A DNA stretch of 64,000 nt from Mycolicibacterium sp. TUM20985 (GTDB lineage Bacteria > Actinomycetota > Actinomycetes > Mycobacteriales > Mycobacteriaceae). The notes under the pieces are model-generated. The model was not told the origin of the DNA and did not search any database. It saw nothing but the letters and a program-made list of their open reading frames with translations. Shown here piece after piece: positions 27,494 to 37,033 of the stretch. Position 1 is the first letter of the stretch. Every line of letters starts with the position of its first letter. The position numbers were made by a program, and so were the translations under genes. The stretch covers positions 1,178,001 through 1,242,000 of the forward strand of contig NZ_AP027291.1 in NCBI RefSeq assembly GCF_030295745.1, given 5' to 3'.

Positions 27494-28255
27494 TCAGCGG
27501 TCGAGATCCCACTGACCGAAGTCGACCGCGAGGATGTCGTCGGCATCGACGTGGACGCCGCCCAGCACGACCGCGGCTTCCGAGGCGGTGAAGATCGCGG
27601 TCTGATAGAGGACGGCTGCGGGCTCGCGCTCGCCATGCGACCACGCCCTGGTCTGCCAGGCCCATCGTCGTCCCGCGGTGCTCGACGCGCCGACGACCCC
27701 ATCGCCGATGGCCCACGCACACGCCCGGGAGTGTCCGTAGATGCCGGTGCGGCCGGCGCCCACCACCGAGTTGATGCCTCGAAACCATTGACTCGCCAGG
27801 GAGTTCCACGTGTCGCGGTCGATGTCCTCGTCGACGCTGAAGAAGATGGGAGCCGAGTCCGGACCGCCCGCGGCTGCGTGCAGGCGCAGTGCGGTCTGGC
27901 CGTCGGCGACGCCACCGTCGTACCCACGGGTGTAATCCGAGGGTGTCGGCCAGCCGGGCTTGCCGTACTGGAAGTTGCTGACGACGTGAAGGCCGTTGGC
28001 GCGCAACGCGTCCGCATAGCCGCGGGTGACGGGCTTGAAGTCGAAGTTCGCGCCTGGCCGCGATGCGGACACGAAGACGACCGCCCCGACATAGCCCGCG
28101 GCGCTGATCTGCTCCGGCGCCACCAGGTGCTCCGCGAAGTCGATCAGCTGCGGCGTGGCCGCCGATGCCGGCGGCACGTCGTGCATCGCGGCCACCGCGC
28201 CCAGCCCCGCCCCGGCGAGCAGGTACCTGAGGGCATCGCGTCGGGACGCGCTCAT
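27494..28255 (-). CDS. DUF1906 (glycoside-hydrolase-like) exported protein
   Basis: A 253-aa protein with a twin-arginine-type leader (SRRDALRYLLAGAGLGA) and cut near SAATPQ. The mature DUF1906 TIM-barrel domain includes IDFAEHLV, VVSNFQYGKPGW, FFSVDEDID and WAWQTRAW. It is related to glycoside hydrolases that act on peptidoglycan or exopolysaccharide. ATG at 28255 overlaps the SIS gene stop (ATGA). It is the last of four coupled sugar genes; it is the only exported one. Confidence 0.85.
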   Translation of the reverse strand: MSASRRDALRYLLAGAGLGAVAAMHDVPPASAATPQLIDFAEHLVAPEQISAAGYVGAVVFVSASRPGANFDFKPVTRGYADALRANGLHVVSNFQYGKPGWPTPSDYTRGYDGGVADGQTALRLHAAAGGPDSAPIFFSVDEDIDRDTWNSLASQWFRGINSVVGAGRTGIYGHSRACAWAIGDGVVGASSTAGRRWAWQTRAWSHGEREPAAVLYQTAIFTASEAAVVLGGVHVDADDILAVDFGQWDLDR

Positions 28256-29220
28256 TGCACCGCCGCCTGCCACGCCGCCGCGGCGATCAACTCGGCCACC
28301 AGCACCTCGGTGAGCAGCCGGACGTCGTCGTCGGTGTCACCCGGATAGCGAAGGACGTGCCGGGCGCCGGGGACGTCGCCGCCGACGCCCACGACGACGC
28401 TCCCGCGGGCGGTGGTCCACTCGGCGAGTTGCGGTTCCCAGGCAGAGCCGGCGAAGACCAACAGTCGGTAGTCGGTGGTCTTGGTCAGGTAGACGTCGAC
28501 GTGACTCCAGTCCCCGGTCTCACACCCGACCGCAGGCAGACGCGGGCCTTCGCGGAGCATGAGCGCACCCTGCTGGGCCGAGCAGAACCGGTGCGCGGGG
28601 GCGGCCAGGTGTGTGCCAGACGGCCCGAGTAGCAGATCGGAAACGGCTGGCCGCCAACCGGGTTCGGTGGCGAGCAGGTGCGCCGACGCGTCGGCCGCCG
28701 CGGCCACCGTGGCTGCCAGTGCGGTGGTGTCGGTACCCAGCAGATGACATTCGAGGGCCAGCAGCAGGGCCAGGGTGTGCTGGTAGCTGCGGCAGGCCAC
28801 ACCGCCGACCTCCGGCTCGGCCGCCAGGTCGACGACGGCGTCGCAGCGTTCGGTGATCGCCGATGCCGGGGTGTTGGTCAGAGCGACCGTGTCGACGGCG
28901 TCTGGGAGCCGGCTCAGGGCATCGACGGTCTCCACCGACCCGCCGCTGGCCGACGTCGCGACCACGAACGTCCCACTGCCCCAGGCGGGGAGGAGTGTCG
29001 ACGACGCCAACTCCGAGGAGACCACCAGTCCCCGGGCGCGCATCCGGGCCGCGGCGACGCCACCCGCGTACGCCGAGGAGCCCATGCCGAGCAGCACCAC
29101 CCGCTGCACGTCGGTGGGGACCACTCCCGCCCAGGGGTTGCCCGCCGCGAGCGTCACGGCGAGACGGTGCAGCACCTCGGGTTTGCGCCGGAGGTCGGTG
29201 CCGAAACCGGCTGGTTTCAC
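28252..29220 (-). CDS. SIS-domain sugar isomerase-like protein
   Basis: A 322-aa protein with two SIS phosphosugar-binding modules: VVLLGMGSSAYAGGVAAARM and FVVATSASGGSVETVDAL (Ser/Gly loops), then LVFAGSAWEPQLAEW. The fold resembles the isomerase half of glucosamine-6-phosphate synthase. GTG at 29220 overlaps the kinase stop (GTGA). With a glucosamine kinase beside it, interconversion or sensing of glucosamine-6-phosphate is likely, but catalytic residues cannot be assigned. Confidence 0.85.
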   Translation of the reverse strand: MKPAGFGTDLRRKPEVLHRLAVTLAAGNPWAGVVPTDVQRVVLLGMGSSAYAGGVAAARMRARGLVVSSELASSTLLPAWGSGTFVVATSASGGSVETVDALSRLPDAVDTVALTNTPASAITERCDAVVDLAAEPEVGGVACRSYQHTLALLLALECHLLGTDTTALAATVAAAADASAHLLATEPGWRPAVSDLLLGPSGTHLAAPAHRFCSAQQGALMLREGPRLPAVGCETGDWSHVDVYLTKTTDYRLLVFAGSAWEPQLAEWTTARGSVVVGVGGDVPGARHVLRYPGDTDDDVRLLTEVLVAELIAAAAWQAAVQ

Positions 29221-30416
29221 TGTATCGTCCCTTCGTTCAGGAGTGCGGGCAGTGCCGCGTCCGGCACGTACATCCACCGGGGGAGGTGCGTTGCGGCATA
29301 GATGACTTCACGCAGCACCTGCTGCGTGCGGAACGCCCGCAAGGACCCGGGGTCGTAGAGCCGCGACTGGCCGAGCGCGGCCAGCCGGAGCGTGTACGCG
29401 CCGAGGAATGCCGTACGGCCCGCCACCTCGATACGGTGCAGCGCGGCGGGCTCGAGTGGCGTGTACCTGGCCGCCACCAACCCGGCGTGCACCAACGACT
29501 GGGCCATCCCCGCGACGTCGAGCGCCGCGGGAATCGGAAGCATCCGCTGCGGTGCGGTGAGCACCGGGTTGCCGTCGAAGTCGGTCACGACGAAACGGTC
29601 GCGGCTGCGCAGGATCTGGCCGACGTGCAGATCGCCGTGCCCCTCGATCACCGGGGTGCCCGCGAGCCGGCCTAGCGCGTCGAGGATCGTCCTCAGCTCG
29701 TCGCGATGGGAGCGGGTGCAGTGACTGCTGGCGAAACCATCCAGGGCGCAAACGATTTCGAGCGTTTGCAGGGCGTCGTCGCGCCATCGCTCGGCGTCGG
29801 CCCTGGTCGCGACGGTGGCGGTGCTCGCCAGCGCCGAATGCAATTCGGCGACCACGGCACCGACCCGGTCGGCCGCGTCGACGAACGGAGCGGGCGCGCC
29901 GTCGCGGGCGGCGTCGGTGATCAACTCGACCGCCCAGGTCCAGCCGTCGACCGCGCCGGGCAGGTACTCGTCGACGTTGGCCACCAGGGTGGCGGCGCCG
30001 CCAGGAGGCGTCCACGTGACCAGGCCCCACGGTGCGGGCATACCGCGGAAGTCGGCGTGACGCAGCACGCCGATCCGCCGTGGTGCCGGATGTGGGCCGT
30101 CCTGCAGGTGCGTGGCCCACTTCACCACGGCGGCCTCGCCGACGATCACCGACTCGTTGGTCTGGTCGACGCCGACCGTCCGCTCACCCCCGACGACTCG
30201 CGATACCCAGGAGTGAATGCCGAACGCTCCCTTGGTCGCCGACCCTCCGGCCAGGGTAGCGAGCAGTGCGGCGGCCACCCCGTCGCCCGGCCGTGCCCGC
30301 CGCCAAGGACCGTCGCCGTCGCGCGTCTGCGGAACGGCGGCGAGTCGGTCGCCGTCGGTGACGATGGCGAGGCGGGTGCCGTCGGTGAGGTCGAGCGCAT
30401 CGACCGGTTCAGTCAA
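29217..30416 (-). CDS. Maltokinase-like phosphotransferase, probable glucosamine kinase
   Basis: A protein of about 399 aa in the aminoglycoside-phosphotransferase/maltokinase superfamily. The catalytic loop VIEGHGDLHVGQIL and the metal motif VTDFDGNP are clear; the N-terminal cap resembles maltokinase. It resembles the actinobacterial GlcN kinase class described from Streptacidiphilus jiangxiensis (recalled from literature). TTG at 30416 just overlaps the preceding glycosyltransferase stop and is the only start that avoids a long overlap; the exact start is uncertain. Confidence 0.78.
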   Translation of the reverse strand: MTEPVDALDLTDGTRLAIVTDGDRLAAVPQTRDGDGPWRRARPGDGVAAALLATLAGGSATKGAFGIHSWVSRVVGGERTVGVDQTNESVIVGEAAVVKWATHLQDGPHPAPRRIGVLRHADFRGMPAPWGLVTWTPPGGAATLVANVDEYLPGAVDGWTWAVELITDAARDGAPAPFVDAADRVGAVVAELHSALASTATVATRADAERWRDDALQTLEIVCALDGFASSHCTRSHRDELRTILDALGRLAGTPVIEGHGDLHVGQILRSRDRFVVTDFDGNPVLTAPQRMLPIPAALDVAGMAQSLVHAGLVAARYTPLEPAALHRIEVAGRTAFLGAYTLRLAALGQSRLYDPGSLRAFRTQQVLREVIYAATHLPRWMYVPDAALPALLNEGTIQ

Positions 30417-31722
30417 CCGAACCTCGGTGCCGCGCGCCCACCCGCTCGATGACGTCCGCGCCCACCCGCAACCCGTCGCGGGCGCGGATCGCAGTACCGA
30501 TGTCGTCCAGTCGGGCCCGCAGGTCGGTGTCGGCGAGCAGACGCTCGACGGCATCGGTCAACTCGGCGTCGGCGAAGGCGTAGGTGTCCAGCCGCACACC
30601 GAACCCGAGTTCGTCGATGCGCTGGGCGTTTTCGTACTGGTCCCAGAACAGCGGCAGGACGATCAAGGGCTTGCCGAAGTGCAGCGCCTCGGTGGTGGTG
30701 TTGTTCCCGCCGTGCGAGATGACCAGGTCCACCTGCGGGATCACCTTCGTCTGGGGCAGCATCTGGGCGCCGATCATGTTGTTCGGCAACGTGATCTGAT
30801 CGGCCTGCGGTCCCTTGCTGACGATGAAGCGGTGCCGGGTGGTGCCCAGTACCGCGATCAGTCGGCGCATCAGATCGACGTCGGCACCGCCGAGTGAGCC
30901 CAGCGACAGGTAGATCAAGGCGCTATCGTCCGGGCGTTCGGCGACCGCGGCGGGCAGCGGGTAGTCCTCGTCGGTCTCACGCACGCTGGAGTCCATCCGG
31001 GTCCAGGTGTCGTCGAGCGGCCGGGCCTGAAGATAGTCGGCCTCGGCGGGGTAGACGTACAGGTTGGCCGCGTTGGCGCGGGGCATGAACTCCAGGTCGG
31101 GTAGTGGCTCGGCGCCCTGGGCCCGCACCCAGGCGTCGAACTCGGCCCACAGGTCGCGGTGAGTGCGCTCGAACTCGGCGCGGTAGTCAACCCACTGGGT
31201 CGGATCGGCGCTCGGCAATCCGGAGAACGGCGGCGGCACACCGGGACCCGACACCTCCAGCGGACTACACGACACGATGCGCACGAACGGGGCGCCCGAG
31301 GTCACCAGCGCCGGGAAGAGTACAACGTTGTCCTCGACGAGGACGTCGGGGCGGTGCTTGGCGATGATCTCGCGCAGCCGCGGTTCGCAGTACTTTGCCC
31401 CGTCGATGAGGGCCTGATAGGTGGGCTTGATGAACGACTCGAGCTGGTCGACCGTCGGCTTGCGGAACTCCGGCGCGGTCTCGGCGATGAAGTCGGTCCA
31501 GAACTTACCGGCGTCCTCCGCACCGGCGTCCTCGGCCGGTTCGGCCAGGTCGACGAGCTCCTCGACGAATCCCAGCGGCGCCAGCTTGCCCGCCCATGAA
31601 CTCTCCGCCGCGAAGACGATGGTGTGGCCGCGGTCGCGCAGGATGGCGGCCAGCCCGATGCACTGGTTCGTCGGTCCGTAGGCCGACTCCGGCCAGAACA
31701 TGATCGTCAGTTGTGTCGGCAT
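30409..31722 (-). CDS. UGT/MGT-type glycosyltransferase
   Basis: A 437-aa GT1-family enzyme. The N-terminal acceptor domain starts LTIMFWPESAYGPTNQCIGL, and the donor site has YLSLGSLGG and the PSPG-like block LVISHGGNNTTTEALHFGKP plus DQYENAQRIDE. These enzymes transfer sugars from nucleotide donors to small lipophilic acceptors. It is the first gene of the sugar cluster. ATG at 31722 is used; the longer reading to 32118 lies inside the next gene's antisense region. Confidence 0.87.
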   Translation of the reverse strand: MPTQLTIMFWPESAYGPTNQCIGLAAILRDRGHTIVFAAESSWAGKLAPLGFVEELVDLAEPAEDAGAEDAGKFWTDFIAETAPEFRKPTVDQLESFIKPTYQALIDGAKYCEPRLREIIAKHRPDVLVEDNVVLFPALVTSGAPFVRIVSCSPLEVSGPGVPPPFSGLPSADPTQWVDYRAEFERTHRDLWAEFDAWVRAQGAEPLPDLEFMPRANAANLYVYPAEADYLQARPLDDTWTRMDSSVRETDEDYPLPAAVAERPDDSALIYLSLGSLGGADVDLMRRLIAVLGTTRHRFIVSKGPQADQITLPNNMIGAQMLPQTKVIPQVDLVISHGGNNTTTEALHFGKPLIVLPLFWDQYENAQRIDELGFGVRLDTYAFADAELTDAVERLLADTDLRARLDDIGTAIRARDGLRVGADVIERVGARHRGSVD

Positions 31723-31777
31723 ACGCCGACGATACTGCCGGGTGGTCCGCTCAGCCCGGCACGTCTGGCCGACAGTG

Positions 31778-32917
31778 CTAGAGGTTGATGGGGTCCGCTG
31801 GATCCACGCCGCGGTCGCGATTCGTGTCGCGCAGTGTGGAACTGAACTGCATCGCACCGTACGGCCAGCCGCTGTCGGTCTTCCACTGTGACACGACCAG
31901 ACCGACACCGCCTCGGACGTCGAGCTGCGAGCCCGGGAGGACGTACCCGCCGTAGAGCTGGGCCACCCGGCTGGAGGTGTGGTCCTCGCCATCCCACTTC
32001 GACCCGGTGACGGGCATCTGAATCGGTGCTTCGTACATGTTGGCGGTGGGCCCGGCGACGATGCGATAGCCCAGCGCGTACTTCGACGAGAGGAACCCGC
32101 CGAGAATCCAGGTGCCACTCGCGAGGCGGCGGAAGGAGAGCTCCCCCCACGTCTCGCCGGCCGGCGTGATCGGGGTGGGCTCGTTGTTCCATCCCCAGCG
32201 TCCGCCGGCGAAGCCCCAGCCCGAGTACTCCCTCATGTCGCCGATGTCGACAGTGCGCACCCGACGCAGGATGATGCCCTTGTCCCGCTTGAAGCTGGTA
32301 GACACCACGTAGACCCAGCCGTCGTCGGGGTCGTAGTCCCACGACCAACATTGGGCGTACCCGCCATGCAACGCAGCGGGGAACTTCGCCCTCTCGCCGA
32401 GGTGGCGCCAGGACACCCCACTGTCGTCAGAACACCAGATCTCGGTCCAGATGACCTCGGGGAAGCCTCGATTCACCATCGCGTGGAGGTAGAGCGTGTC
32501 GTCGACGCGCAGCAGGTCTGACGGCAGCACCGTGCTGATGCCGCCCTGCGACCAACGCGGACCCGTCGTGTCGTGGACGTAGTGCCAGAGCTGTTCTGCA
32601 AAATCGGGATTGGGGCCCCCGGCACGTTCCCAGGTGATCGGATTCCGTGCATCCCCGGTGCCGATGAGCACGACGGGCGAGCGCCACGCTCCTTGACCAA
32701 CTCGATTGCCCGAGAACGTGTCTCCGAAGACCGACACCAAGGTTCCGTTGGGTGCGAGGATCGACGCGCCGAGATCGGTCGCGGTAACACCCCATCTGTC
32801 GCTGATACCCGGGCCGGTGATGTCGGCCATCTTGCCGTCGGGGCGGGCCCGGGCGGCGCCAGCCTGCAGTCCGCGCAGAGCCGCCCGGCGTTGGGCACCC
32901 GAAGAGAACCAGGACAT
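31778..32917 (-). CDS. DUF4185 protein (GH183-type, candidate arabinan-active)
   Basis: A 379-aa beta-propeller-like protein with the DUF4185 pattern: TATDLGASILAPNGTLVSVF, FGDTFSGNRVGQG, IWTEIWCSDDSGVSWRHLGE and NNEPTPITPA. The family was later named GH183 and includes endo-D-arabinanases (recalled); acidic residues in FGDTF and WSWDYDPDDG are candidate catalytic sites. No signal peptide is evident. ATG at 32917 follows AAGGAG. 55 bp separate it from the glycosyltransferase start downstream. Confidence 0.75.
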   Translation of the reverse strand: MSWFSSGAQRRAALRGLQAGAARARPDGKMADITGPGISDRWGVTATDLGASILAPNGTLVSVFGDTFSGNRVGQGAWRSPVVLIGTGDARNPITWERAGGPNPDFAEQLWHYVHDTTGPRWSQGGISTVLPSDLLRVDDTLYLHAMVNRGFPEVIWTEIWCSDDSGVSWRHLGERAKFPAALHGGYAQCWSWDYDPDDGWVYVVSTSFKRDKGIILRRVRTVDIGDMREYSGWGFAGGRWGWNNEPTPITPAGETWGELSFRRLASGTWILGGFLSSKYALGYRIVAGPTANMYEAPIQMPVTGSKWDGEDHTSSRVAQLYGGYVLPGSQLDVRGGVGLVVSQWKTDSGWPYGAMQFSSTLRDTNRDRGVDPADPINL

Positions 32918-33010
32918 GCCAGCTCCTTCCCTTGGCTCTACTCAACCCGGGGCGGTGCCGGACGGCAAGGGTAGTGACTACTCGCATCGAAGGACGCCTT
33001 GGGCAATGCC

Positions 33011-33035
33011 ATCCAGGTACCGTCCGTACCTGGAT
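33011..33035. terminator. 10-bp perfect hairpin after the lipase gene
   Basis: ATCCAGGTAC (33011-33020) and GTACCTGGAT (33026-33035) form a perfect stem with a 5-base loop 15 bp after the lipase stop. It probably ends the PBP-lipase transcript. No T-run follows. The rest of the gap to 32918 shows nothing else. Confidence 0.6.
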
Positions 33036-33049
33036 CTGACGGACGAATC

Positions 33050-34279
33050 TCAAGGGCACTGGTCGACCGCGGGCTGGCCCGCGAATCTGTCTGCCAACCA
33101 GGTGAATTGGCTGGCGATATCGACGTCGCCGTGGCCGCGCCCCGATTGCAGCTGCCACTGCACGACACCCCCGAGAGCGCACTGCCGGGCGATGGCGTCG
33201 GTCGTCCACCTGGCGTCGATGAAGGTGTCGTCGGCGCCGTAGACGACCGACAGCGGTGCTGACAACGGGCCGCGGGGCAGAGCCCATCCGGCGAGGATCC
33301 CGCGGAGCCGGTCGGCGGCAGCCATGGTCCGCGGCGTGAATTGGTCCGGCGCCAAACGCTTCCGCTGGGCGGCGCGGTAGGTGCTCGTCTCGGGATTGCA
33401 CGACAGCAGCGGCACCCAGTAGCTGGCTGCCGCGCCGGACCTGAAGTCGCCGCGGTCGACGTCGTCGTGCAGTCGCGCCACCGACTCGACGATGGTCAGG
33501 AACAGGGGCATCTGATCGTAGGTCAGCGTGCCGCGCTGCGCCTCGTCGACGACCCCCGCGACGTCGGCCGCAGGTGAATTGGCCACGGCGCCGACGATTG
33601 TCAGCTCCGGCGCATACGTCGCGGCCAATTCGTCGGCGGCCCAGGCCGCAGCACCGCCCTGCGAGCCGCCGAAGGCCAACCACCGATCGGAGACGTCGGG
33701 GAACGTGTGGCGCAGCGCGCGCACGGAGTCGATCACGTTGAGGCCAGCGGTCTTCGCATCCATGTAGGGATGCACACCTTCCTCACCGAGACCCTGGTAG
33801 TCGGTGAGCGCCACGGCGTAGCCGTTCTTGACGTATCCCAGCACCGGTTCGGACAGGCCCCACAGGTCGTCGGTCAGCGACGGCGCACACTCCTCGTCGA
33901 GGCCAGTCGTGCCGTGAGCCAAGGCGATGACCGGCCAGCCACCTGGCGGCGGCGGGCCGTCGGGGGTGAACACCGCACCCGACACCGTGGTCTGCGCGCC
34001 GCTGTCGCCGTTGGTGGACCGGTACACCACGCGCGCGGCCCGGAGGTTGCGCTCACCGGCGGTGTCGAGGAACTCGGGCATGGTCATCGCGCTCATCACG
34101 CTGCCAGTCTCCGTGCCGCCGAGGTTGGCGCCCTCGATCGGAACCGGATCGACGTGGCCGTCACCTCGTGATGAATTCCATTGTCGGCCAATCAGATTGA
34201 AGCCCAGTGGAGAACCCACCACGATCAGGCCGACCACGACCGCGAGGACGACGCCGATCCAGACCGCGCGCCGTCGCAT
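33050..34279 (-). CDS. Secretory lipase family protein
   Basis: A 409-aa alpha/beta hydrolase with an N-terminal membrane anchor/signal (RRRAVWIGVVLAVVVGLIVV). The oxyanion region is VIALAHGTTGLDEECAP, the nucleophile elbow LAFGGSQGGAAAW, and the distal Asp/His lie in VYGADDTFID and GRGHGDVD. Secretory lipases (LIP family) release fatty acids or cleave prodrug esters. ATG at 34279 begins four bases after the PBP stop, so it is in its operon. Confidence 0.85.
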   Translation of the reverse strand: MRRRAVWIGVVLAVVVGLIVVGSPLGFNLIGRQWNSSRGDGHVDPVPIEGANLGGTETGSVMSAMTMPEFLDTAGERNLRAARVVYRSTNGDSGAQTTVSGAVFTPDGPPPPGGWPVIALAHGTTGLDEECAPSLTDDLWGLSEPVLGYVKNGYAVALTDYQGLGEEGVHPYMDAKTAGLNVIDSVRALRHTFPDVSDRWLAFGGSQGGAAAWAADELAATYAPELTIVGAVANSPAADVAGVVDEAQRGTLTYDQMPLFLTIVESVARLHDDVDRGDFRSGAAASYWVPLLSCNPETSTYRAAQRKRLAPDQFTPRTMAAADRLRGILAGWALPRGPLSAPLSVVYGADDTFIDARWTTDAIARQCALGGVVQWQLQSGRGHGDVDIASQFTWLADRFAGQPAVDQCP

Positions 34280-34283
34280 CGGA

Positions 34284-36077
34284 TCAGCCCGCCACGGCGG
34301 GACGCAGGAAGTCGCCGGACACGGTGATGGCGGGTGCGGACGTGTCACCGCCGACGACCAGCGTCGCGAAGGCGAGATCGCCGGCGATACCGGCGAACCA
34401 GCCGTGGGAGTGCGTGTTGTCGCCGAATTCGGCGGTACCCGTCTTACCGCCGAGACCGGGGACGTCCTGCAGCGCAGTGGCCGTACCGTCGGACACCGTC
34501 TGCAGCATCATCGTGCGTAGATCGTCCACGACCGTGGGCGGGATGGAAGCGGACGGGGTGTTCAAGGTCGTCGTCTCACCGACCACGAGGGTCGGCGTGA
34601 TCGTCGAACCGTGCCCCAGACTGGCCTCGGCGACGGCCAACCCGAAGGGGCTGACCGTGACGGTGCCCTGACCGATTCCGTTCTCGACCTTCTGCGCGGG
34701 CGTGTCGGCGTTGGGGACGTTCCCGGTGATGGTGGTGAGACCGGGAATGACGTAGTCGACGCCAATGCCGAACAGTCGCGCCATGTTTGGCAGTGCATCG
34801 GCGGGCAACTGGTCGGCCAGCGCGGCCATCGTGGTGTTGCACGACTTCGCGAACGCCGTCGACAACGGCACGGTTCCAAGATCGAATTCATCCTCGTTGG
34901 GGATCGTGCGGTTCTCCACGGTCACCGTGCCGGGGCAGGCTTCCGGGGTGCCCGGTGTCGCGAGCCCCGCCTGCAGGGCCGCGGCCGTCGTGATCGTCTT
35001 GAACGTCGAGCCCGGCGGGTAGGAACCCGAGAAGGCGATCGGTCCCTGTGCGTTGGCCGCCGCGTTCTGGGCGGCCGCCAGAATGCCGCCGGTCGAGGGG
35101 GAGATGGCTACCAGCACCGCGGGCCGGGGTTCGGCGGCGACGGCCTGCTGGGCCAGAAGCTGCAACCGCAGGTCGAGGGTGGTGCGGATCGGCGAGGTGT
35201 CGCGCGCCGGTGTAGAGGTCAGCTGCTCCGTCGGTTGGCCTTTGTCCTGACCCGTGCTGGAGACCAGCATCACCGACCATCCCGCAGCCGCGTCGATTGC
35301 CTTCTGCCACAATGCCGGAAGCCCGTCGACCGCCGGTGAGGACAGGTCGCGGTTCGCCGTCAGGAGCGCCCCCTGTTCGGCCACGGACACGCCGGGCAGC
35401 TGCGCGAGCTGGCCGCTGACCCCAGCCAGATCCTCCTCGCGCAGTTTCACCACCGTGACGGTGGCGTCCTGCGTCGCGTCGAATTGCCCGGCGATCGACT
35501 CCGCGGTGATCGAGGCGTCGAAGGGTTTCAGCAGTGCCGCCAGCGGAGCCGCGGAGTCGAGATGGTCGCGGGTCAGGTTCACCACGCCGATCGTCTGCCA
35601 CGTGAGCAGCGGTTGGCCGTCCCGGTCGGTGACCGGTGTGAGGAAGTTCTTGTCGTCGCTGTATTGAAAGGTCATCCCGGACTTCAGCTTCGGGTGGAGC
35701 AGGCTGGGATCCCAGTGCACGCGCCAGTCGTCGCCGGACTGCGTCGCCGTCGCCGTGGCGTCGTAGCCCAGGGTCTTGTTCTCGCCCCACGACCACGAGT
35801 AGGTCAGCTTCGCGGTCTTTTCGTCGTCACCGGGGTCCTGGGCGTCGACCTTAAGCGTGACGTCCTTGCCCATCCCGTCGAACATGGCGGTGATCGCCGC
35901 CGTCGCGGCGTTCTGATCGTCGGTGCTCGCTGCCGCGGCGCCGGCGTCCTTGCGGTCCAATGCGGCGGCGAAGGCGTGGAAGGCGTCGTCGGGCTTCGGG
36001 CTGGAGAACAGCGAACAACCGGTCGAACCCAGGAGCAGGGCACCGAGCAGGATCGACATCAGGCAGCGTCTCGTCAT
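34284..36077 (-). CDS. Lipoprotein penicillin-binding protein (transpeptidase)
   Basis: A 597-aa D,D-transpeptidase with lipobox LLLGSTGC (Cys21), an NTF2-like MecA-N domain (about 30-150) and a dimerisation domain. The transpeptidase domain carries SGSYPPGSTFK (Ser-x-x-Lys), KSCNTTMA (SxN) and GLGGKTGTAEF (KTG). It corresponds to the Rv2864c-type PBP lipoprotein and cross-links peptidoglycan. It leads a two-gene unit with the lipase. Confidence 0.93.
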   Translation of the reverse strand: MTRRCLMSILLGALLLGSTGCSLFSSPKPDDAFHAFAAALDRKDAGAAAASTDDQNAATAAITAMFDGMGKDVTLKVDAQDPGDDEKTAKLTYSWSWGENKTLGYDATATATQSGDDWRVHWDPSLLHPKLKSGMTFQYSDDKNFLTPVTDRDGQPLLTWQTIGVVNLTRDHLDSAAPLAALLKPFDASITAESIAGQFDATQDATVTVVKLREEDLAGVSGQLAQLPGVSVAEQGALLTANRDLSSPAVDGLPALWQKAIDAAAGWSVMLVSSTGQDKGQPTEQLTSTPARDTSPIRTTLDLRLQLLAQQAVAAEPRPAVLVAISPSTGGILAAAQNAAANAQGPIAFSGSYPPGSTFKTITTAAALQAGLATPGTPEACPGTVTVENRTIPNEDEFDLGTVPLSTAFAKSCNTTMAALADQLPADALPNMARLFGIGVDYVIPGLTTITGNVPNADTPAQKVENGIGQGTVTVSPFGLAVAEASLGHGSTITPTLVVGETTTLNTPSASIPPTVVDDLRTMMLQTVSDGTATALQDVPGLGGKTGTAEFGDNTHSHGWFAGIAGDLAFATLVVGGDTSAPAITVSGDFLRPAVAG

Positions 36078-36133
36078 GGCGCCCCGAGCCTAGCCAAGGG
36101 CGCGTCCTAGGCCCGGTAGGCCCCGCCGTCCGG

Positions 36134-36442
36134 CTATCGGCGGGAGCAGTCCAGTGACACCGTCACCGTGCGGGCGACCACGATCGGGATCACGCGGTCG
36201 CGGCCCGACCCGTCGACCCGAACGATCTGGGTCCGCTCCTGCGGGTTTCGGACGTCGGTGACCACGCACTGGGCCAGTGGGGCGCTGCCGATACGGTCGA
36301 GCTTGACGTCGAAGCCCTGGGCCTCGAGCTGGCCGATCGTCACGATTGCGGACTCGGCCGCCCTGGCCGTATTCACCGGCAGGGTAAGCACTCCGATGGC
36401 CGCTGCGGCGATGGCCCCTTGGATCAACAATGTGGTACGCAC
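36134..36442 (-). CDS. Exported small protein, three-member family (copy 1)
   Basis: A 102-aa secreted protein: signal LLIQGAIAAAAIGVLTLPV, then AESAIVTIGQLEAQGFDV. The core CVVTDVRNPQERTQ and the final VSLDCSRR hold the only two Cys of the mature chain, a likely disulfide. Two paralogues lie at 45264-45572 and 45647-45976. GTG at 36442 follows GAAGGAAG. Function unknown. Confidence 0.75.
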   Translation of the reverse strand: MRTTLLIQGAIAAAAIGVLTLPVNTARAAESAIVTIGQLEAQGFDVKLDRIGSAPLAQCVVTDVRNPQERTQIVRVDGSGRDRVIPIVVARTVTVSLDCSRR

Positions 36443-36556
36443 GAGCACTTCCTTCCTTCGTGTCACGTCGGGGACGAACGGATCGACGTCCTGATCGGTG
36501 ACTCGAATGAATGGTGCAGCTCGGCGATACCTCCTTGCATGGAGGTCGTGTGGAGA

Positions 36557-36793
36557 TCAGCGGGAGATTGCGGTCTGCGGGTAGCGCCGGTGGAGGCCGT
36601 CGATCAGGCGATGGGCCTCGTACAGCTCACGGCGCAGAATGCCCGCGATGGGATCCTTGCGCGGGTTCCCGCGGGCTCTGGCCCGACGATTGCGGCACTC
36701 GGCGGCCTCGAGCTTGTGCGAGATGTCGTCGACGTGGCCGTAGAGCTCACCCAGTAGTGCCAGAGCTTGAGCGCTTCCCGCGTCGTCGACCAC
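36557..36793 (-). CDS. Small helical cytoplasmic protein, unknown
   Basis: A 78-aa charged, mostly helical protein (ALALLGELYGHVDDISHKLE; RELYEAHRLIDGLHRRYP). No domain recognised. GTG at 36793 has GAGGA seven bases upstream, which supports expression. Confidence 0.55.
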   Translation of the reverse strand: MVDDAGSAQALALLGELYGHVDDISHKLEAAECRNRRARARGNPRKDPIAGILRRELYEAHRLIDGLHRRYPQTAISR

Positions 36794-37033
36794 CCTGGGA
36801 TCCTCTCATCATTGCCCAATGTCCGCATCGCGGCGGGCTCGGCTCCGGGCGACCACCGGCCCGCACGGGTCGTCACGGTGGTGAAACCATCTGAGGCCGA
36901 GGGTGATTGGATATCTGGCCGACGGTGGCGGGAGGGCATCGCGGCGCGGCAGTGTCGCACGAGCCCGCTCGGGGCCGTCTCATGAAACGCATAGCGTGCA
37001 AACCGTGGCCGCGTCGTGTTCAAAATGTTACGG

